NCBI GenBank assembly: GCA_000708835.1
Contig: DF237001.1
Location: 145,967 to 209,966 of the forward strand
Origin: Klebsormidium nitens
Lineage: Eukaryota; Streptophyta; Klebsormidiophyceae; Klebsormidiales; Klebsormidiaceae
DNA: 64,000 nucleotides
Reading direction: 5' to 3'
Shown here: positions 11,130-23,033 of the stretch, piece after piece
Layout: each line of letters begins with the position of its first letter
Numbering within the stretch: position 1 is the stretch's first letter
Program-made: the position numbers and the translations under genes
Notes under the pieces: model-generated
What the model was told of the DNA's origin: nothing
Database searches by the model: none
The model's input: the letters and a program-made list of their open reading frames with translations, nothing else

Positions 11130-14100
11130 TCATTGCAACCATCCAATTTTGAAGAGCGCCTCTCCGGTAAGTGCCTCGATGATAATGAGAGAAACAAACC
11201 CTAGCATAGCGAAGCGACCGTTTACTCGTTCCGCAAAAGAATTGAAGGGACCGAACGGCTTGCTAGGCCGTGTGAGCCCGTCGTCCTCCATCTCGTTTGC
11301 TCCTGGTGCATACGAGCTCAGCATGATGACCACGATGGTCAGCGGTATGAGCATAACTTGAAGACCTGCAAGCAGAGAGAGCATTGAGGAGACCGTTGGA
11401 GGAGACGCCTAAAGAGAAATCGGAACCTAAGAGGAATTTGGGGTGACGTCAAGAGCCTGGCTTCCAAGCTCTGAGCACGAAAACCGAGGACTAACGGTTC
11501 AGATATACGACTACGGTTTTGAACACCCTCAAGCTCCTGGTTGAGGGACCCCTTCAGAAAACGTTTAGATGCAAGCTTGGACGAGCACACTTGTGTTGAA
11601 GAGGATCAGCGCGACGAAGAACCATTCTCCTATCAAGCTTGCGCAGTTAAGGGGGTTCCTTCACAACAGCTCAATCCTCGTCCACGTAGGCCCGAACGCG
11701 CTCACAAATCAAGTAGCGGGAGATGCAAGTGACTTGCAAAGAGAGCCTCCGTTACAAAAGAAGACTTCGTACGTGCAGAGCCGTGCGAGCGTACAGAAAC
11801 ACTACCCAGTTTAGAACGGGTGGCCCACACAATTGCTCATTGCCGTCAATCGACACCTACGGAAGTGGTCCTTTGGATCGCAGTTGAGGAGCGCTTAGTG
11901 GATGGTTACGAGCTTTCAACGTGCCGGTTCTGGAAGCCAGCTCAGAGGTTGTCTCGTAGCAGATTCCTGAATGTTCCCTAATGTTCCCTCACGGCATTCC
12001 TAACCACCCTGACTATGTTCTCACAGACATGTTCCGAAGACCATAAAGAGCGACAGCAACGACCGGAACAGACTCTCGGAACATACTCTTGATCAACTCT
12101 AAGATGCCGTCGGCCTGCAACTCGGTCAAGGGCACTCCTAACGTTTTTTCCGGGCGGTCTCACCTCCCTGGTAGGTGAGCTGCTCCCACACGCTTCGCCC
12201 GGTAGTTAGCTCGTTGAACAGGGCCGCCACAAAGCCCACCATTGCACAGCGGCCGTTGATCATCTCGGGATTTAGACCGCTCTGCGAAGAAAAAGTCCCT
12301 TCCTCGTCAGACCACCCATACCTAAGCGCATGAAGGCAAACCTGCCCTCGCAAAACACATATTGCCTTGAATATCACGGGATTGAACAAGTCCAAAGACA
12401 AGGATGAGGAAAAGGCGAGAGAGCCAAATATCGAGAACACCAATTCTGGCAGCAAAAGATACGGCGGCAAACAGTGTGCGACATGTCAGCACCCTCACCG
12501 TGATGAACGAAAACCCCTCTCCCACCTCGCCATAGTATGCGGCGCGCCTCTGCCGCTTAATCTGCAACAAGAAGAACGGGAGGAATGAATTATGGATTGC
12601 AACGAGTTATTTGCTGTAAGTTTGGGTACGGAGTGAAGTCGAAGGAGCCTTGGTTTAGGTCGATTCGTCGAACTGCTGTACGGATTAATGCGGAGCTCAG
12701 CCGCTCACCTTGCGCTGCAACAAAACCGGCCAGGGTGACTCCCCAGGTGAACGAGAGGGCCAATGGGGAATGAGCCCGACAGAATGATCTGATGGAAAAG
12801 GCAGCTTTCTTCTGAGGCAGGCTGACCTTGATGCAGTGAATGCAACAGATGCGACACAGCACAATTGTAAATCAGTGTTTCTCGCGTTCAAAAATGCTAC
12901 ATGGAGGAAACTGAACGGTTGCTTGTCTGATATACCTTCAAGCCCGTCAAAGTGCACGTCTCTACAGACGTCAAATAGGATCGCTGATCGCCTTCACAGA
13001 CCTAAAGCTAAAGTTCTCAGATTCGACGATCTAAAATAACTTCAGTACCTGTCCTACAGGAGTCTTGCAGCGACTCAGACTGATTTTTCTGACGTGATGA
13101 TGTATTTCTGCCGCACACTCAAGTAGCAAAATCAAGACGACCAAGTCAGCCTAGGGTGAAGCCTGCATCTACCTATGTGTAGATCGCTCAAGCAAATGTT
13201 GGCATCAACTTAGGGCGACTTTCAAAACCCAAGTCTTCCACACTCGTATGACAGGTGATCGGGCAGTGGTAAGTGCAAAGAGTTGAGACGATATCGCACC
13301 TGCCTAATCCTCGCCCTGATTCTTCTAGACTGCTCCAGCAGCTCCTCTCGCGTCACCTCCCGCTGCGGGCCCCGCCTGGCCCTCCAGTCTCTCCCGCTTG
13401 AGTACCCGTCTTCTTCAAATGGCTGATCCGGTGGGGGGGGAGCATTCGGTGGTGGCCCCCAATTTTCAGGATTTTGGCGTGGCCTATTTGGAGGGGGGGT
13501 AGAATAGGGAGAATCCTGTTGTGCGTCTGTGTTTGGGGGTGGGGGGGCTTGACGGGGGTCAGGCTGAGGGGGTATCCGGATGCGAGGGTCTTGGCGCCGT
13601 TGCCGGTTTCTGCCCTGGAAAAGGAGGAGGGGCACTCGATTGGCTTGTTGTAACGTGCACCAGTAAAATAGATGGTATACAGATATTGTGTGAGGTTCGG
13701 CGGCATTGGTTGTCGATTGCTCAACCGGAGGCAGATGCGTCAATTCAGCAAAGCCGCTGGCCTGGCAGAGCTACTGCCACTCACAGCGAAATTGTAGAAC
13801 TCTATACGGACCATTTCTGTCGGAAGCAATTGGGCAGAAACAGCAACCTGCAGTCACCTAAGAAGTTGCGACAACTTTCTGTATGGCTGCTTTTGAAGTA
13901 TTGTTACTGCAATCTAACACGAGTTTCAAGAACCACCTGGGGGCTTGTTACTTGTATCGCATCAAGATATGAAGAAAGGGCTTTAATCTTAGACCTGAAC
14001 TGCTGGTTATGCAGGGAAGGCGTGCAGTGTAAGCCCCCGGCAAATCCTTGCCTGCTCTTCGTAGCTCAACTTCAAGTCGAGCTATACTTGAAAAGTCAAG

Positions 14101-14663
14101 CAAAAACCAGGGACGTTTCTGCGCAAGAATGGCGCACTTACATAAACAGTGCCACTTTGCTGCAGTTTCTTTCAAAGACAGAGCCTCATCTGGTTCTGAG
14201 ACAGGGACGTTTTTGGCCCAGCAGTATTTTCACAGAAGTTGGCCTAATCTCCAAGCTGAAAGCAATTGCTCAACACCATCCATCATTTGCAATCTTATTC
14301 AAGTTTGTACAAGATAGAAGTTGTGCAACTGTTTGGACAGCGTGATCCTTGAGCAACGATTCCGTTCAATAAGAGCACACAGAACGTCTAAACCAAGTCG
14401 TAAACAGATTTTGACATGCTTACCCAGAGGGCTTCACAAAGCAATGTCTGTCCCTTTCTCCTGCTTGGGACGCCTTTCAATTGTTCGTTAATGAGTGGTG
14501 CGAAGCGCGGAGCAATCAAAGACTGTAAAGCGCTTTGAAAATCTCGGACAAGAATTGGTGCTCGAATCCTGTGAGATTGCAGGTTTGCAATTTGATTTGA
14601 TATATGTACCGAGCGGCATTGCGTGCCAAACTTCAAATCACCGATGTGCGCCACCGCTTCCAT
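11130..14663 (-). CDS. ELIP: Early light-induced protein (ELIP-like) with Pro-rich N-terminal extension
   Basis: Minus-strand exons: 14424-14663, 13300-13614, 12164-12281 and 11130-11365, with phases 0/0/1 that all fit (302 residues). The first exon (80 codons from the ATG at 14663) is rich in Arg/Ser/Gln and could be a plastid transit peptide. The second is Pro/Gln/Arg-rich and ends in a basic helix (TREELLEQSRRIRARIRQ). Then comes helix I with the chlorophyll-binding motif EMINGRCAMVGFVAALFNEL, a second hydrophobic segment (MLIPLTIVVIMLSSY), and helix III with ERVNGRFAMLGFVSLIIIEA. ELIPs are thylakoid three-helix proteins that bind pigments transiently under high light. A possible 6-base microexon (12709-12714, Arg-Lys) could be inserted in frame before helix I. 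The ELIP call is firm from the two motifs; the N-terminal exons rest on splice phase only. Confidence 0.78.
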
Positions 14664-15607
14664 CGTTGTCTTGATGGTGAGCTTTTTGGATGTCGATGCA
14701 ATGCCAATCAAATCAACCTTGTTGTAGCATGAGCATGGGGACCAGGCACTCCAAAAGCACTACCAAGGACACTTGTGGCGCTCCACTGCCACTGAATTCC
14801 ACCTGGATTCCTGCTCCACAGCCTGGACAACAAAAGTCACGTACACCAGCTTGCCTGCATGCTGCTGCAGAGTCCCGCGGACCCATGGGAAAACGATATC
14901 TAGGGCCGGGAGTCTTCCCACCCAAGTTCGCGAGGTGACCATAAAACCATTTTCGGCCTTACCATTACCGTATCGCCTGAGTGACTTGTCGCTTTCCCCT
15001 TTTCCAGAAAACGCAGACAAGGGGTCTCGGCTCAGATTCTTCCACGTCGCCTATTCCTCGCGCTACGTGTCGGGCATCGAGAGCTCTTTTCTAAAAACCG
15101 TCGATCGTATCTCATCGACGATGCTAAAGTGGTACTGCATCTGCCACATGGCTCTTTCCCAAGATTCCGAAGAAGATATCCGAGCTCTGCTTTTCAATCT
15201 CCTCGCTCAGAATGGGCCACGACAGTTGGCGACATGGCGGAAGCGCGACGTTGCGATGCTCGCAGCCAACAAGTGAGCAGCCAGATGGCGTTTCACCTCC
15301 GCTCTGTGGCCTAGAGGCTAGGACGAGTATGGCTATGGCCATCAGTGCTCAACCGTCTCTTGCCGCATTCTGTTCTGCACGTTCCACTGGGCCAGCTTGC
15401 CGAATCTGCTCATCAGTATTCTCTGCAATCAGGATACAAATACCAATCCTCGAAGCTCCATTCCCTTAGATCACATCAAAGCTCACACATCAGGATCAAT
15501 CAAAACTTGACCACCACCTCCATCAAACCCAGAGACGCTTCCAATTGCAACTCCCACGAACTATCGTCAATCACTGTCAGTTCCCGTCAAAGCTCAAAGA
15601 AAGTAAA
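14664..15607. promoter_or_regulatory. Shared upstream region of two divergent ELIP genes
   Basis: 944 bases separate the two ELIP start codons, so this region probably carries both promoters. It contains ACGT-core elements (for example at about 14839 and 15064), which are common in light-responsive plant promoters, but no single element is decisive. An open frame at 14773-15276 (+) shows no known domain and is not annotated as a gene. Confidence 0.5.
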
Positions 15608-17637
15608 ATGGCCTCCGCAATGATGATCAACAAGTCCCTCGCCACCAGCGGGGTGGCTCAGCTCAGGAGCAGCAGCCACTTGTCTGCCTCCACATCCCAG
15701 CTCATGGTGACCCCTCCTGCATTCTACTCGCGCAGGGCGACCAGGAGATATGCTGCCAGAGCTGAGCAGGTCACGGTAAGTACTCGCACAGCCAGTGTCG
15801 CGGGCTTGCCGAAGCTGCTGAACGGTTTCAGGCACGCTGATTTGCTGCGCACAGGTTCACAATAGCTTTTTGATCCATCCCTGAAGGATGCAGCTTCTTA
15901 AAGAGTGATCAGAGAAGTGGTAATCAGCTGACATGGTGCACTGGAGACTGATCTATTGTGAACCTTGAATCATTTCATGCTGCTGTACCAGTCTTGAAGT
16001 TCTGATCTTGTGGATAGATTTCTAAGAACAGTCCCAGAGTGGTTCCAAACAGTTTGGTCTTCTGCAATCAGTGGAGTGGAAGTCAGTTTGATTTAGATCC
16101 ATCATCTGCCATAGAAGCTGCCTTGCTTGATGCCTGAATGCGAGGGTGTGACCAGCTTTCCTTTCCTGGGCAGTCAGATGAAGAGATTCCAAATTTTACC
16201 CACACATTGCATCCTGTCTTGCATTCGCACTGCAGAAAGATCCATGTTCTAATTACTTGATTGCCATCAGGATAACCCTGGCAAGTACAAGTCAACAAAC
16301 TTTGTTTTGCACAATCATTACAGGACTCCCCCAACACCACCAAGGTTGAGAGCCCTGAGGCTGCACCGGCTGATGCCGATGGCTTCAAGAGCACTGTGAT
16401 CAAGGCCCCCACTGGAGGATTTGAGACACTGCCAGGAGTGAAGGCCAGGGGCGAGGAGTTCAAGTACGGTGATGGCCAGGATGCGAACGTCTTCAAGGGG
16501 GGCAGGGCACAGGTAAGAGCTAGAACAAGAACAAGTGTGAGGATGAACTGTGGTAAATGTGGTGGCAATGAGCTGAGAAACTTGAGGACGAAGTCTGACT
16601 TTGCCTCGTCGGAATGCTGCTGATGTTGAAGCCCAAGCCGAGCTGAGGTAGAGATGGAAAGAGACTAGACCTTTGCTGAATATGTGACTAGACATCACCA
16701 CAATGATGATGAACATATATGGATAAAACAGTAAGCACTGAGGAATCGTGAAAGCTTTCGTAGACACTGTGTGCAGATCACTCATCTATACGTAGCAACC
16801 TTCGAATGAGCTACAATGCAATCAGTCAGTCATAAAGATGGGACGAACCTTCAATCAGGGAACTTGTCTAGCACAGATGTAGTATATCACCTCTACATAC
16901 CTGATGCTGACATTCACGCTTCTGCATCACGCCCTATTGCATTCATCTGATGCAAGTCCTTACTTTCTTACAGGAGGTTCTCAACTCCCGGACTGCCATG
17001 CTTGGCTTCCTCTCTGCCTTCGTGGTTGAGTTGAGCACCCACGAGTCGGTTGTTCAGCAGATTACAACCAGGGGCGGGGCCTTCAACGTCATGGCATTGG
17101 CCTTCACCGTGTCCACAGGTGGGAATCACACCTACTATTATTCAGGTTTTGCTGAAGATTGAGGATGTGAAGCCGCTTTCTCGTCCTCTTGTCCGCGATT
17201 TCAATTCGGAAGCATTGTACATGTATATTTCCAGGCATACAGTTCCTTTTATAATAAGTGCGAATAGATTTGTTTCTCATGGAACGTACGCTCATCGCCA
17301 TTAATCGGGTTCGCCAGTTCGCAAGCTTGCTCTCCTCTTATCTTGATGTTCTCTGCTTATATAAATCCTGCAAACTCTTAGCTTGTAAGTATTTGGTTTT
17401 GCTCAACATCTGCCGGTAGCAACAACTAATGCAGTCTTCCCTCTATCTTCTGCAGTTCTCTTCTCGAGCTTCGCTCCCAGGGTGCAAGGCCTGAAGGAGA
17501 ATGGTTTGGACGTTGAGGCCAAGCCCTCGTGGGGCGTTTTCACCCAGAACGCTGAGCTCATCAACGGTCGTTTTGCCATGATCGGGTTCATTGCCCTCAT
17601 CATCACCGAGCAGCTCAAGGGATCTGCTCTGTTCTGA
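15608..17637 (+). CDS. ELIP: Early light-induced protein (ELIP)
   Basis: Four exons, 15608-15775, 16324-16512, 16974-17118 and 17456-17637, join in phase to 227 residues. The ATG at 15608 starts [20 protein letters not shown], a typical plastid transit peptide rich in Ser/Thr/Ala/Arg. A Pro/Ala-rich stromal segment follows. Helix I holds [20 protein letters not shown], where the usual Gly of the NGR core is Ser. Helix II reads [13 protein letters not shown] then [10 protein letters not shown]. Helix III holds [20 protein letters not shown], and the protein ends LKGSALF. Length and order fit plant and algal ELIPs, thylakoid proteins induced by light stress that protect pigments. It is divergently oriented to a second ELIP, so coordinated light control is likely (inference). 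Confidence 0.93.
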
Positions 17638-18060
17638 GCTCGCTAAGCTAGCTGACTGAGCAACTTAGGTATAGAGGTATAACAGCACATGGTGATAATT
17701 TTCAATAGAGTATAACTGAGGGTTGATGCTTTTGAATAAGGCAGACTGTAGACAACTGTCAAATTTGCCACATTGGCAAGCGCATCCGACCCGAAAGACA
17801 AAGGTCCTAATCTGGTGTATGTAAATAGACAATCAACGTTGCAAGACCGCGGAAAAACGTCCTTCATGCAAAAATTATATGCTGCATTGATCACTACAAT
17901 TTCTCCACTCCGATCTGGCATCTGACTTCAAGCCAAAAGTTTCCCAGGCTGTTATTCCATGAAAGGGTGTAACTTCAACCGACTCTATAATTCCTTGTAC
18001 ATGTTAACATTCAAGTTAAATGGACAATGTCATTTCGCAAATTGTGCTCATGTGAAGCAC

Positions 18061-18085
18061 ACCCTAAAACCCTAAAACCCTAAAA
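18061..18085. repeat. Interstitial telomere-like repeat, three CCCTAAAA units
   Basis: Three consecutive CCCTAAAA units occur. The unit is the octamer form (TTTTAGGG on the other strand) rather than the common plant heptamer TTTAGGG. The run is too short to be a telomere; it is an interstitial or telo-box-like tract. Confidence 0.8.
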
Positions 18086-18538
18086 AGTGCAAGTTTGGAA
18101 GGGTCGGATCTTAAATCCTTGCAAAACTAGTTGCTTCATTCCAGCAAGCTTGTGAGAATAATGCTAAGCTTGATGGGGCAACCGTTATGCGCAACCGAAC
18201 AATATCATCTATGCAACGGTATAACTTCGTGAGTACATAGAGCGAGTGGCAAACTGTGGTTAATCTAAACCGCCTCAATACATATGACCTGTGCACGTAC
18301 CCAGCTTAATTGGTTCTAAGATATAGTACAAACGTATAACAACTCGCGTCCGTCATGCATGTACAATCGGCACTGATATGAAACATGAGCAATGCAACAC
18401 CGGCAACATGTTAGTGACGGTCATGGGCGCATTGTAACATATCATCTATATAGTGAACTTGATGAATGACATTTAAAAGATGTCTGGCCGTGTATACCGT
18501 CCCTGTTAGATGGATGTATTGCTTACAGGTGAGTTTTT

Positions 18539-18600
18539 CGAAACAGTCTGTTTTTGCATGAATCGTTTACGAAACAATCTGTTTTTGCATGAATCGTTTA
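18539..18600. repeat. Two-copy 31-base tandem repeat
   Basis: Units 18539-18569 and 18570-18600 differ at one base (CGAAACAGTCTG versus CGAAACAATCTG). The near identity suggests a recent duplication in non-coding DNA. Confidence 0.9.
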
Positions 18601-19233
18601 TGTAGGCGAGCGCGTATAGAGTGTGGAATCATTGCTATACCGTACATGTGCGATATTTTTGGTGTCGCGTCGCAATAAATGTTAGCCCAATCAGCCATCG
18701 TCATGTTTTCAGAAAAAATGCATGTGCTTCACGCTTATAGACGGTCTGATGGTAGCATGCTGACACATGGAAAAAGTGTGTAACATAGTGCGACTTTAGT
18801 GCGAGTCGCATGCGTACATGGCAAGTGTTTGTCACGCTCTGCACCTCTGACCAGACATTCAACCTGAGACGTTCTCTGCATGCCAATTGAGGGCCAATTG
18901 ACCGACTGTGCAGGGCAACTCACCTGTCAATTCCGAAGAAACCACAAGAACATGAACTTCAAAATGCGCGTTCAGGTGAACTTAAGAAGGCTGGCAGTAT
19001 GTACATAGATGAAGGCCTCACTACCACTTGTCCAGACTTAAAACTACCGACTTTGTACAGGCAACATTTTCAACTCAAAAGAGTCACTGAGAAGCAACTT
19101 TCTTCCACAGCCCTTGCCCCTACAGGACAACTCAAATACAGCTCGTTAAGAAAGCCCGCATGAGTTGTCATTATGAGCAAATGAAATGCGCTCCGGAGCG
19201 GGCCAGAGATTTTGTATACGCAACTCATCGAAG

Positions 19234-21817
19234 TCAGTCGGACTCGTTATAGGCAAGTCGAGACGTCTCTGCGAACTCCCCGCCCATGAGCTCGAGGATC
19301 TCCTGCCTGCACACAAACATGACAAAGAACGCTAGTCGAACAACCACCCACTCACAAAGTTGTTGGATCTTACTCACAGCCGCGCCCTCGATCCGCTTTC
19401 TTACGTTCGAATCCCGTCAAAAGACGTCTTAGATTTTTCTCGGAAACCATCCAAATACAAACGAAGACTTAGGGCCCATTGCAATGGTAAAAGAAGGCCT
19501 CCTGGCGTCCTTTCTTTGAATCTTGAGCACAACTCCACAGAGGGTCACAATCTTGTAGTAAGTTGCTCACCAGAGAGGTTTCGGCAGTTGGATGCACTGC
19601 TTGAGAACCAGGCTTTTGCTGCAGGCAGCCGTGTACCAACTCTCGGCCGTGCATTCCTGCTTCAGGCCGCCAGGCAGCCATTCAACGCGTCTGCATGCAA
19701 GGCCAGGAACGTTCGGAGTCGTCCCTTTCAATTCCAAAATGATCCTTTCAAAGAACGTTGCATTGAAGCGCAGGCGTGCCAACATTCCGAAGGTGGGTGA
19801 AAAACGGAACCATATGAGGAGAAGTGCGGGGTCTGATTTTGTCAGTAAAATAATCCGGAAGAAGAAATGAACATGTACGACTCCTAATCTGGAAGGTCTC
19901 ATGCTTTGTTTTTACATGCTCACAGTGTAGTAACTTGCCGACCAACAGATTTCTCCAAAACCTTTAAACATTCTTTCACCACACGCCCCCCCTGCTGACT
20001 TGGCCAGCCAGTACGTTTCCTCTGCACTCGTGCTCACTCACCCGACAAAGAATCTAAAGTCCGTGGGTGGAAACTTCCCCTCCAGAACGCCAGTCGCCGC
20101 TACGTCTAGCCCCCCCAGAAAAACGCCCGGCGCGATTTCCTCAGCCCCCGGCAAAGAGTGCCCGTGCAACACGTACAAACTCCGGCCGTCTGATTTGAAA
20201 CCCCCAACATAGATGGGGCACACTGAGAAGACCGTCAGGAGCCGAGACCCGTGCGTCTGATTCATGCGCGGTAAGGCCTGTCCGATGGTGTAACCGGACG
20301 GCCGGTTAAGGAGTAACCCCCACGATCCGCGGGGGCCGTGCTCGATCAGGAAGACGACAGCCTGCCAGAATCGCTGCTGGTCGAGCGGGGAGTTCTGCAA
20401 GAGGTTCAGGAGAAGGAAAATTATCATGTTCAGTCCAGAGAGAGGTGGAACTGGACAAGCAGAAGTTGAGGAATCAATTCACTATGCAAATGACAGGCGT
20501 TGTGGAACACTAAGGTGAAAATCCGGAAGAGAAGAACAGCCAGGTCTGACGACAATCTTACAAAAGCAAGTTCGAAATTTTGTCTGCAGATAAGTAAGCT
20601 CTATCTGACCATATCCTGAGGCATGGATGTCAAACAGAGCTGCTCTAGACTCTTCAGCCCAAGTGATAGCTCCTGCTCAGCAAGGTGGGCTGCATTTTGG
20701 CTGGATATCCACAAAGGTTGGTACAGTGAATTCGATGTTCTGCAAGTTTTTGCCAAGTTTTTGCACTTCCCTTTCCGCCTCTTTTCGAACACGCGGTGTT
20801 CAGCTCGTGACTGAAGAATCAACAACAGTGCTAGATGCCCCACTCCTTCAGAAGGTTCAACACCATTCAATGACTGGACTTGAACTATCATTCTCAGATG
20901 TCCTCTTAGTAGGTGGGAACTATGATTGCAGAACTTACATGAGCTGCCAGGACCAGCCCCCCGACTTCTGGACCCCCGGTTGGGTGCGCCCATGGCAACT
21001 CTTTCGCAAGGACTGGATTCTGTTTCTCGAGCAGCTCCTGGTTCTCCTTAGAGACTCTCGCGCGCCAAATGTCATCTGCCTCGGCCACATTTTCATCTGC
21101 AGATGCCTGCTGCGCCACCAGCCGCGCTCGAAAGTCCCGCCAGTCTAGTTGCTCTGAGGCAAAGTCACCTGTGCTTTCTGAATCGGGGTCACTTGACGCA
21201 GAAGCCTGCAAGTTCATGTTTGTTGAGATGAGGGGATTGAGCCTACAGCAGAACACTTTATGCCTTACTTGAGCGGAGAACCTCATTTAAAAGTATCCCT
21301 GTCTTTGAGTTTCCACTTTGTGCATTGACCAGTCAATCGCAACTAGACTGAAATGGCTTCGATTCCGCCCATGCGAGGCACACAGCTTGTAAAGAGAAGA
21401 GCAGAAGGCCTTTTCTTGCAATGCTGTATGCACACTTTAACTCCTCACAGAGTGAATCATACCAATGAATGCAGAATTCATCTGCAGCTCCGCTCCAGGG
21501 GAACTGCCATCAGGAGCTACCTGATTGAATGCTTGACAAAACAGCCAAATTTAGGTCAGACTCACCAGGTTGCGCCACCGTCTCAAACCACAGTCTCCAG
21601 TTCCTCTTCCGCAACCTTTAGGCAAAACCCCAGTTTTCGTCCTCCACTGCTGCCCATATTCACTTCCGAAACATCCCGTCGGACACGACTCAGCCGGCCA
21701 TCTTCTGAGTATTACATTCCTGGTGTGATGATCCAGCGAGCACGAGGTGCTGGGCAACTGTCCCGACGGAGACAGCACAGGGTCTTTCCAAAGAGCTCTG
21801 ACGTGGCTGGTTGCCAT
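19234..21817 (-). CDS. UPF0301 / AlgH (DUF179) family protein, probably plastid-targeted
   Basis: Minus-strand exons 21566-21817, 20939-21205, 20042-20394, 19571-19690 and 19234-19306 join in phase to 354 residues. The ATG at 21817 opens an Arg/Ser/Thr-rich leader (MATSHVRALWKDPVLSPSGQ). Then come the plant-type segment LDWRDFRARLVAQQ and PEVGGLVLAAH, the DUF179 core (VVFLIEHGPRGSWGLLLNRP), IYVGGFKSDGRSLYVLHGH, and APGVFLGG. The tail QEILELMGGEFAE is characteristic. The usual YAGW motif before PGQLE is RVEW here, formed across the exon junction at 19690. The family is widespread in bacteria and plants, but its biochemical role is unsettled. Plastid location is inferred from the leader and from plant homologues. 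The first exon is supported by a strong donor and matching phase only. Confidence 0.85.
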
Positions 21818-23033
21818 ATCCCTTGGCCGCAGAACAGCTCAATACAACAAGTTGCAAGAAGACGAGTTGGAATTCTCGTGAGCTGCTGCAATTTTGAGCT
21901 TTTTCCTGGGCTTTCCAGATTCAAAGGTTTAGGGTTTCGGAAACCCTAAAACCTGAAGGCCTGAGGCTGGGGGTCCTGTTCACTTTCGCACTAAAATCTT
22001 GGAAGCCATTATGCACGTCAAGGGGAGGCATCCAAGGACCATCATCCAGATTGCACGTCCTTCACAGGCAGGCTCCAGCCTCCAGATCCTCGGGGTGATG
22101 GCGGAAAAAAGCGGAAGAGCTTGCAAGCAGCAGCATTAAGCCCCGTCGCGTCAACATTCGGCGCCTGTCCTGACACTTGCCAGCGCGTTTGCTCACACCT
22201 TGACCTAGCTGAAGATAGATGTGAACAGGCCAGTTGAGCAGGTTTCTACCAGCTTGTAGCGTCTTACTCATCGGACTGCTGCCACAGCATTTGCAGCTTC
22301 CTGCAGGGGCACTGAGCAACGGCAATTGTTGTAAGGTGAGCCCTGGGCATGTACAGCTTTCCTGGTCATTGCATAGGGCAAATTGCACAAAGCAGAAGGC
22401 ACATTATGCATGTACTTTGCAATACAATGTGGTCCATAGATCTCATGGTTCTTTCAGAGTCATTGTCAGAGTGCCTCATCATGAGATCTGCACACGGTTT
22501 CTCACAAGGTAAAATGGTTTAAATCGCATGGCACTGCGCATTGAAAGTTTGCAGAAACAAACATTGGCAAAGAAGGGGGAACTAGAAACCCATATCTATT
22601 ACCTGATCTTAGGCTTGTTGGGGCTTATTAGACATCAATGCATATTGACAAGTGATAAAAGCTGCTAGAAATGACGAACACCATGCTTCAGTGTCAAGCT
22701 TGGGGATCATTGAAGACTTCCTTCGACATTGTCAGCATTGTACAGCAAGACAGAACGAGGCGTTTGTTAGTGCAACATCTGCAGGCTGGCTGTGCTTTCA
22801 GTCTTTCAGGAATTGTTATATCAGACTGTCGCATCAGTGTCACCAGAATGGAAAGAAACTAAAACATACGCCTTGCACCTGAAAGCCTTGGCGGCAGACT
22901 CTGGAGAACGCAGCCTAGGTGGCACTGTCTGCGATGATTCAAAAGATGTTCACTTGTTCAAGAAAAGATGGTGTAACAAGATTCTTTTCTGCCCTAAAAC
23001 AATGTTCCTTTCTCCTGCAGATCTTCATTCAAA
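21818..23033. promoter_or_regulatory. Shared upstream region with telo-box dyad; holds 5' leader of the next gene
   Basis: It lies between the divergent UPF0301 and acidic membrane-protein genes. A head-to-head telomere-like dyad (GGTTTAGGGTTTC and GAAACCCTAAAACC, 21926-21953) sits about 110 bases upstream of the UPF0301 start. A polypyrimidine tract and CAG at about 23020 suggest that a 5'-leader intron ends just before the ATG at 23034. Confidence 0.6.

Larger units (their letters stand above)
17638..19233. other. Intergenic stretch between convergent genes
   Basis: This holds the 3' ends of the plus-strand ELIP and the minus-strand UPF0301 gene. It contains a short telomere-like run (about 18061-18085) and a 31-base tandem duplication (18539-18600). 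No coding signal or RNA gene was recognised. Confidence 0.6.

Noticed and set aside
14713-15020. Minus-strand frame with a CCPGCGAGIQ zinc-ribbon-like peptide after a good acceptor
   Set aside because: It resembles the Cys motif of YqeH/NOA1 GTPases, but no GTPase motifs follow and it lies in the ELIP promoter region; too little to call a gene.
14773-15276. 167-codon plus-strand frame between the ELIP genes
   Set aside because: No family resemblance; likely a shadow in the shared promoter region.
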